DNA of 25,931 bases from the NCBI GenBank assembly GCA_900769535.1, contig CAAGHB010000037.1:1-25931 (forward strand). The letters are read 5' to 3'. Positions 21,666 through 25,931 of the stretch are shown one piece after another; positions within the stretch are counted from its first letter, which is position 1, and each line of letters begins with the position of its first letter. A program made the position numbers and the translations under genes. The DNA is from Clostridia bacterium. GTDB lineage: Bacteria > Bacillota > Clostridia > Oscillospirales > Acutalibacteraceae. A model generated the notes under the pieces. That model was not told where the DNA came from. It worked only from the letters and a program-made list of their open reading frames with translations, and made no database searches.

Positions 21666-21700
21666 CCCTCCTGACTCGTTCAGGAGGGCTTCTTCTTTTA
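21666..21700. terminator. Bidirectional terminator between convergent genes
   Basis: CCCTCCTGA (21666-21674) pairs perfectly with TCAGGAGGG (21680-21688), loop CTCGT. On the + strand it is followed by CTTCTTCTTTT; on the minus strand by ATTTTTT, the better run. It can end both the coaX operon and the HAD gene. Confidence 0.85.
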
Positions 21701-22477
21701 TAAACTATATATGTATTCGGCAAAACCGTTTTCGTCGCAGTTGCCTATGATAATATCAGCGTGTTCCTTTACGTTATCGGGCGCGTTACCCATAGCAATT
21801 CCGACATCAGCCGCCTTTATAAGCGGAATATCATTTTCATAGTCTCCGATACCGATAACGGTGTGAATTTTAACGTTATATACCTTTTCAATAATTTCCT
21901 TTGTCTTTACAATATAACGGTCTTTTCCGCTTGTTTTACTGAATATTTCGAGACCTGTCGGCCACGCACGAACAATGGTGTATTTGCTTTCGTATTTGTT
22001 CAAAAGATAATCCTGCAATTTAAGGGTATCTTGGGGGTTGTCAAAGTCGATGACAAATTTGCTTATCGGGCGGTTATCGAGGGTAGTCTTAATCGTATCT
22101 TGGTCTGATTCGCCGATTTTAAGCCAAGCGGTATCATCCTCAAATTCAATTCTCAAATTTTTTCCTCCATCAGCGTGATTGAAGGCGTCGAAAACAATAT
22201 CATAATCACCCTTGCTCAAAAAGTCGGTGTCAATGAGCCGGTCATCTGTGAGGTTATACAGCATGGTTCCGTTCGCAAGAATGAGGGGAACGTGCGGCTT
22301 TATTATTTCTTCATATTTTTCGCGAATAAAGTTGGAGCGTCTGCCTGTTGCAACTGTGAAAAAACCGCCGTTATTCTGGAAATATTCAATGGCTTTTTTA
22401 TTTTCGGGCAAAACCTCGCCATTACTCGCAAAGGTGCCGTCGTGGTCGGAACAAATCAAAATCCCGTCAAATTTCAT
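21698..22477 (-). CDS. Cof-type HAD-superfamily phosphatase
   Basis: A cytosolic phosphatase of the HAD class IIB (Cof/YidA-like) group, usually active on sugar phosphates or nucleotide/flavin phosphates; substrate unknown. In 259 residues: motif I SDHDGT with nucleophile Asp11 and Asp13, motif II in FTVATGRR, a large cap domain in the middle, and motif IV IGIGDYENDIPLIKAADVG, followed by IAMGNAPDNVKEHAD. Motif I reads DHDGT where DLDGT is more common. GAGGG lies before the ATG. It lies behind rpmB on the minus strand across a hairpin; no separate promoter is obvious. Confidence 0.9.
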   Translation of the reverse strand: MKFDGILICSDHDGTFASNGEVLPENKKAIEYFQNNGGFFTVATGRRSNFIREKYEEIIKPHVPLILANGTMLYNLTDDRLIDTDFLSKGDYDIVFDAFNHADGGKNLRIEFEDDTAWLKIGESDQDTIKTTLDNRPISKFVIDFDNPQDTLKLQDYLLNKYESKYTIVRAWPTGLEIFSKTSGKDRYIVKTKEIIEKVYNVKIHTVIGIGDYENDIPLIKAADVGIAMGNAPDNVKEHADIIIGNCDENGFAEYIYSL

Positions 22478-22506
22478 AACATTACCCTCTAATTTTTGAT
22501 AATGAA

Positions 22507-22537
22507 AATTCCCTGATTATGCTATAATCAGGGAATT
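22507..22537 (-). terminator. Hairpin terminator after rpmB
   Basis: A perfect 13-bp stem, AATTCCCTGATTA (22507-22519) with its complement at 22525-22537, and a 5-nt loop. On the minus strand it is followed by TTCATT, a modest T run, so read-through into the HAD gene is possible. Confidence 0.6.
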
Positions 22538-22562
22538 CGTTTTATTGGTATTATCTGAATAA

Positions 22563-22751
22563 TCAGACTGCACGTTCAACCTTACCTGAACGAAGGCAAC
22601 GGGTGCAGGCATAAACTCTGCAAGGTGTACCGTTTACGATTGCCTTAACACGTTTAACGTTGGGCTTCCATGTTCTGTTTGAACGTCTGTGTGAGTGGGA
22701 AACCTTGATACCGAACTGAATTTGCTTGCTGCAGAACTCGCATTTTGCCAT
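22563..22751 (-). CDS. rpmB: 50S ribosomal protein L28, zinc form
   Basis: bL28 lies near the E site of the 50S. The 62-residue protein has CEFC at the N-terminus and CTRC near the end, the zinc form, plus HSHRRSNRTWKPNVKRVKAI, the family signature. The ATG at 22751 is 8 nt after AAGGAGG (minus strand); an upstream in-frame GTG at 22760 falls in that site. It has its own promoter and sits apart from the other ribosomal genes. Confidence 0.97.
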   Translation of the reverse strand: MAKCEFCSKQIQFGIKVSHSHRRSNRTWKPNVKRVKAIVNGTPCRVYACTRCLRSGKVERAV

Positions 22752-22793
22752 GGTCTGCACCTCCTTTTAGAATTAGGATAATCTGACCGAATA

Positions 22794-22822
22794 ATAATAT
22801 CACAAACTGCGTGTAATTGCAA
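22794..22822 (-). promoter_or_regulatory. SigA promoter of rpmB
   Basis: Minus strand: -35 TTGCAA at 22822-22817, 17-nt spacer ending TGA, -10 TATTAT at 22799-22794, start near 22787. The boxes and the extended -10 are identical to those of the S10 operon promoter (4191-4219). Confidence 0.75.
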
Positions 22823-22907
22823 GTGTTTTTTTAATTTTTATTATTTTATTGAATATTCTGTCGAAAAAGTCATTTTCGCTATATCAATTGCACATAAAAT
22901 CGGTCGG

Positions 22908-22935
22908 TTGAAAAAAATTTTTTCGGTGCTATAAT
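22908..22935 (+). promoter_or_regulatory. Probable SigA promoter of the pseudouridine synthase gene
   Basis: -35 TTGAAA at 22908-22913, 16-nt spacer, consensus -10 TATAAT at 22930-22935. Transcription would begin near 22942, which makes the GTG at 22944 and ATG at 22947 nearly leaderless and favours the ATG at 22962. Confidence 0.6.
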
Positions 22936-22961
22936 GGTTTCAGGTGATGTTTTTGGAAAAT

Positions 22962-23834
22962 ATGGTTTTTACCGTTCTCGACCACGAGGATGGAATGGAA
23001 CTGAAAAACTGGTTCAGATTAAATGGAATATCGACGCGAAGCGTCACACGGCTCAAATATTACGGCAGCATTTTGGTCAATGGGAAAAATGTCACCGTGC
23101 GCGAAAAAATTGCGGCGGGAGACGTAATCGAGCTTCAATTTGCCGATGACGAAAAGCCGGCAACCCCTGAAGCTTTGCCGCTGAGCATTTTGTACGAGGA
23201 TAGCAGTGTTTTGGTGCTGGATAAGCCGCCGCAAATGCCAACCCACCCGTCAAAAAAGCTGCAATCGGGCACACTTGCGAACGCGTTCGCCTATTATATG
23301 GAAAGCAAAGGCAAACCCCATTCATTTAGACCAATCAACCGACTTGACCGAGGTACGTCGGGGCTTGTTGTTGCCGCACTCGACCCTCTTTCAGCGGGTA
23401 AGCTGTCGGGAAGGGTGAATAAGCGGTATATTTGCATTTGCAGGGGCGAAATCGCCGAGAGCGGCACCATCGACGCGCCAATAGCTCTCGAAAAGGACAG
23501 CAAGATAAAGCGATGCGTCAGCCCCGACGGTCAGCGCGCAGTTACCCATTTTAAGTGTCTTTTTACCAATGGACTCATCTCGGTCGCCGAGGTATCACTC
23601 GAAACGGGACGTACCCATCAAATCAGAGTACATTTTGCTAATATGGGAAATGCGCTTATCGGTGATACACTGTACGGCGAAGCGGACGGGATAATCGAAC
23701 GTCAGGCGCTTCATTGTATAAGCGTCAGTTTCCTCCATCCTATTACCAACGAAACTATAAGCGTAAAAGGGGAGTTACCACCCGACATTATTCGCCTGCT
23801 TGAAGAAAATAATGCAACTGAATTTTATAAATAA
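22962..23834 (+). CDS. RluA-family pseudouridine synthase
   Basis: Isomerises specific uridines in rRNA or tRNA to pseudouridine; the exact site cannot be told from sequence. The 290-residue protein has an N-terminal S4 RNA-binding domain (about 12-60, with LKYYGSILVNGKNVTVREKI), the catalytic motif RLDRGTSG with Asp129, and GRTHQIRVHFANMGNALIGD. The start at 22962 has GGA 4 nt upstream and fits the promoter; starts at 22944 or 22947 would add five or six residues. A strong terminator follows, so it is probably a single-gene transcript. Confidence 0.92.
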   Translation: MVFTVLDHEDGMELKNWFRLNGISTRSVTRLKYYGSILVNGKNVTVREKIAAGDVIELQFADDEKPATPEALPLSILYEDSSVLVLDKPPQMPTHPSKKLQSGTLANAFAYYMESKGKPHSFRPINRLDRGTSGLVVAALDPLSAGKLSGRVNKRYICICRGEIAESGTIDAPIALEKDSKIKRCVSPDGQRAVTHFKCLFTNGLISVAEVSLETGRTHQIRVHFANMGNALIGDTLYGEADGIIERQALHCISVSFLHPITNETISVKGELPPDIIRLLEENNATEFYK

Positions 23835-23840
23835 CAAAAA

Positions 23841-23873
23841 ATCCCGAAATGCGACGCATTTCGGGATTTTTTT
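23841..23873. terminator. Bidirectional terminator between pseudouridine synthase and serA
   Basis: ATCCCGAAATGCG (23841-23853) and its exact complement (23855-23867) form a near-continuous stem; the real loop is probably GCGACGC or so. Flanked by A5 on the left and T6 on the right, it works in both directions between the convergent genes. Confidence 0.9.
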
Positions 23874-23889
23874 CTAGTTCAATGTTGAA

Positions 23890-25050
23890 TTACTTAATAA
23901 CTCTGACTCTGATAACGCCGTCGATTGCCTTAATGCTTTCGATAGCGGCATCGTCGATTGCCTCAACGTCGAGGATGGTGTAAGCATAATCTTTTCTCGA
24001 CTGGTTGTTGAGCTTTTCGATGTTGATATTGCAAGCCGAAACAGCCGCCGAAATCTGAGCAATCATATTCGGAATGTTGTTATGGATAATGCAAACACGA
24101 ACTGCGGTAGAGCGAGGAACAACAACGTTCGGCATATTAACCGAGTTAATGATGTTACCGTTTTCGAGATATTCTCTAATCTCGTCAGCGGCCATAACAG
24201 CGCAGTTTTCTTCGCTTTCGGGAGTTGAAGCGCCAAGGTGCGGGATTGCGATAACGCCGTCAACGCCGATGACCTCGTCGCTCGGGAAATCGGTTACGTA
24301 AGCAGCAACCTTTCCGTTTGCGAGAGCGTCGATGATAGCGTTGCTGTCAACGAGGTCGCCACGAGCAAAGTTAAGAATTCTAACGCCGTCCTTCATCGTT
24401 GCGATTGAATCGTTGTTGATGAAGCCCTTTGTATCAGGGGTGAGGGGAACGTGAACGGTGATGTAATCGCATTCGGTGAAAATTTCGTTCATATCAGCGG
24501 CGTGTTTAATGCTTCTTGAAAGTTTCCAAGCGGCGTCAACCGAAAGATAGGGGTCGTAGCCGTAAACTTCCATGCCGAGAGCCGATGCAGCGTTTGCAAC
24601 GAGGATACCGATAGCGCCAAGACCGATAACACCGAGCTTTTTACCCATGATTTCGGGACCTGCGAATGCGCCTTTACCCTTTTCAACCATTTTGCCAACC
24701 TCAGCGCCGTTACCTTTGAGAGTCTTTGCCCATTCGATAGCGGGGAGAACCTTACGGCTGCACATGAGGAGACCTGCGAGAACGAGCTCCTTTACAGCGT
24801 TTGCATTAGCTCCGGGTGTGTTGAAAACAACGATACCCTGTTCTGCGCATTTGTCGCAGGGGATATTGTTAACGCCTGCACCTGCACGAGCGATTGCAAG
24901 AAGAGATTCCGGCATTTCCATTTCGTGCATTGATGCCGAACGAACGAGTATTGCGTCGGGTGCATCAATTTCGTCAGCGCAGTTGTAATTAGTGTTAAAA
25001 CGGTCTAAACCGTTCTTTGAAATCTTATTGAGAGTTTTAATCTGATACAT
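23890..25050 (-). CDS. serA: D-3-phosphoglycerate dehydrogenase
   Basis: Oxidises 3-phosphoglycerate to 3-phosphohydroxypyruvate with NAD+, the first step of serine synthesis. The 386-residue protein has the nucleotide loop GLGAIG (143-148) with Asp166, Arg230 in NFARGDLVD, and His271 in IPHLGASTPES. The catalytic Glu is probably in the SDEV segment (Glu259), as the usual DVFxxEP reads YVTDFPSDEV. A C-terminal ACT domain (about 317-386) suggests serine feedback control. It lacks the extra middle domain of longer SerA forms. GGAG precedes the ATG, 17 nt after the serC stop. Confidence 0.95.
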   Translation of the reverse strand: MYQIKTLNKISKNGLDRFNTNYNCADEIDAPDAILVRSASMHEMEMPESLLAIARAGAGVNNIPCDKCAEQGIVVFNTPGANANAVKELVLAGLLMCSRKVLPAIEWAKTLKGNGAEVGKMVEKGKGAFAGPEIMGKKLGVIGLGAIGILVANAASALGMEVYGYDPYLSVDAAWKLSRSIKHAADMNEIFTECDYITVHVPLTPDTKGFINNDSIATMKDGVRILNFARGDLVDSNAIIDALANGKVAAYVTDFPSDEVIGVDGVIAIPHLGASTPESEENCAVMAADEIREYLENGNIINSVNMPNVVVPRSTAVRVCIIHNNIPNMIAQISAAVSACNINIEKLNNQSRKDYAYTILDVEAIDDAAIESIKAIDGVIRVRVIK

Positions 25051-25067
25051 GATAATTATCTCCTAAA

Positions 25068-25931
25068 TTACTTATTAGCGGCTTCAAATGCCTTCATAAA
25101 TTCAACGAGCTTTTCTACGCCTTCGATGGGCATAGCGTTGTAGATGGAAGCTCTCATACCGCCAACCGAACGGTGACCTTTGAGGTTAACGAATCCGGCA
25201 GCAGTAGCTTCTTTAACGAATTTAGCGTCGAGCTCGTCGTTTCCTGTAACGAAGGGAACGTTCATGAGCGAACGGTCCTCAGCAACAACGGTGCCTCTGA
25301 ACATTTCGCTTGAATCGAGGAAATCGTAGAGGAGCTTTGCCTTCTTTTCGTTGAGTTCCTTCATCTTTTCGAGACCGCCGATGTCGTTCTTAATCCATTC
25401 GAGAACGAGCTTTGCAACATAGATGCAGTAGCAAGGCGGTGTATTGAACATCGAACCGTTTTCTGAATGTGTTGAGTAGTTGAGCATTGTCGGAGTGATG
25501 TCCATAGCGTTACCGATGAGGTCCTCGCGGATAATTACGATTGTAACGCCGGCAGGAGCCATGTTCTTCTGAGCGCCTGCATAGAGCATACCGAATTTTG
25601 AAACGTCAATCGGCTCAGAAAGGATGCAGCTTGAAATATCACCGATAAGGGGAACGTCACCTGTTTCGGGGAAGTTGTTCCACTTTGTACCGTAGATTGT
25701 GTTGTTAACGCAGATGTGGAAAAAGTCTGCATCGGGTGTGAAGGTTGCTTTGTCGAGCTTCGGAATGTATGAGAAAGTCTTATCCTCTGACGAAGCAACA
25801 ACGTTAGCTGTACCGTAGCGGGCAGCTTCTTTATATGCCTTTTTAGCCCACTGACCTGTAACGACAAAGTCTGCCTTATTATTCTTGTTCATAAGGTTGA
25901 GCGGAATCATAGCAAACTGAGTTGAAGCGCC
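25068..25931 (-). CDS. serC: Phosphoserine aminotransferase, partial, N-terminus outside window
   Basis: PLP enzyme that converts 3-phosphohydroxypyruvate to phosphoserine using glutamate, the step after SerA; it can also serve pyridoxine synthesis. The frame is open to the window edge at GASTQFAMIPLNL, a conserved early segment, so roughly the first 70 residues are missing. Seen: GQWAKKAYKEAARYG, the PLP-binding Lys in YAGAQKNMAPAG, TPPCYCIYVAKLVLEWI, and GGMRASIYNAM at the C-terminus. Upstream of serA by 17 nt on the same strand, so the pair makes a serC-serA operon; serB is not seen. Confidence 0.95.
   Translation of the reverse strand, partial: GASTQFAMIPLNLMNKNNKADFVVTGQWAKKAYKEAARYGTANVVASSEDKTFSYIPKLDKATFTPDADFFHICVNNTIYGTKWNNFPETGDVPLIGDISSCILSEPIDVSKFGMLYAGAQKNMAPAGVTIVIIREDLIGNAMDITPTMLNYSTHSENGSMFNTPPCYCIYVAKLVLEWIKNDIGGLEKMKELNEKKAKLLYDFLDSSEMFRGTVVAEDRSLMNVPFVTGNDELDAKFVKEATAAGFVNLKGHRSVGGMRASIYNAMPIEGVEKLVEFMKAFEAANK

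Noticed and set aside
22521..22528. TATAAT-like box inside the rpmB terminator
   Set aside because: It is part of a perfect 13-bp stem and has no matching -35 on either strand.
1..25931. CRISPR, prophage, IS elements, toxin-antitoxin or defence genes
   Set aside because: No repeat-spacer pattern, transposase, integrase, tRNA insertion site or defence-type domain was found; gene content is housekeeping throughout.

Overview
The window is bacterial chromosome from a low-to-mid GC Firmicute, most likely a gut-type member of the Clostridia (Oscillospirales/Ruminococcaceae is my guess; the family is not proven by anything here). Supporting signs are strong AAGGAGG ribosome binding sites, SigA-type promoters, the fully linear S10-spc-alpha ribosomal cluster with a small KOW protein between map and infA, cysteine-containing (zinc) forms of S4, S14, L24, L28 and L36, type III pantothenate kinase, and an ECF transporter S component. 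No mobile element, CRISPR array, rRNA or tRNA gene is visible.

Layout. 1-1145: aroE (shikimate dehydrogenase, 3' end outside the window) is divergent from acpP (acyl carrier protein); their promoters appear to face and overlap each other in the 161-bp gap. 1166-4005: a polysaccharide deacetylase-like protein, a type 3 prolyl-tRNA synthetase and a small Ser/Thr-rich membrane-anchored protein form a tight run ending in a strong terminator. 4006-4514: an intergenic stretch with the S10 promoter and a roughly 290-nt structured leader. 4515-20049: the complete S10-spc-alpha cluster, rpsJ to rplQ, 32 genes on the + strand, including secY, adk, map, a KOW protein, infA and rpoA, closed by a terminator. 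20140-21700: coaX and an ECF S component, probably pantothenate phosphorylation and uptake. 21698-22822 (- strand): a Cof-type HAD phosphatase and rpmB. 22908-23873: an RluA-type pseudouridine synthase. 23890-25931 (- strand): serA and serC (serC 5' end outside the window), two consecutive steps of serine synthesis.

How the genes work together. The central block makes most of the ribosomal proteins, the alpha subunit of RNA polymerase, initiation factor 1, the SecY channel, adenylate kinase and methionine aminopeptidase as one growth-rate-linked unit. Flanking genes are core metabolism (acyl carrier, shikimate, CoA precursor, serine) and translation support (ProRS, L28, rRNA/tRNA pseudouridylation).

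I do not see a convincing undescribed multi-gene system. The items most worth a second look are the structured S10 leader with an open frame ending on the rpsJ ribosome binding site, the face-to-face aroE/acpP promoters with a palindrome in the acpP promoter spacer, the small hairpins that occupy the four largest gaps inside the ribosomal cluster, and the coaX-ECF S component pair. All start sites, promoters and hairpins were read by eye, without folding software or database searches.
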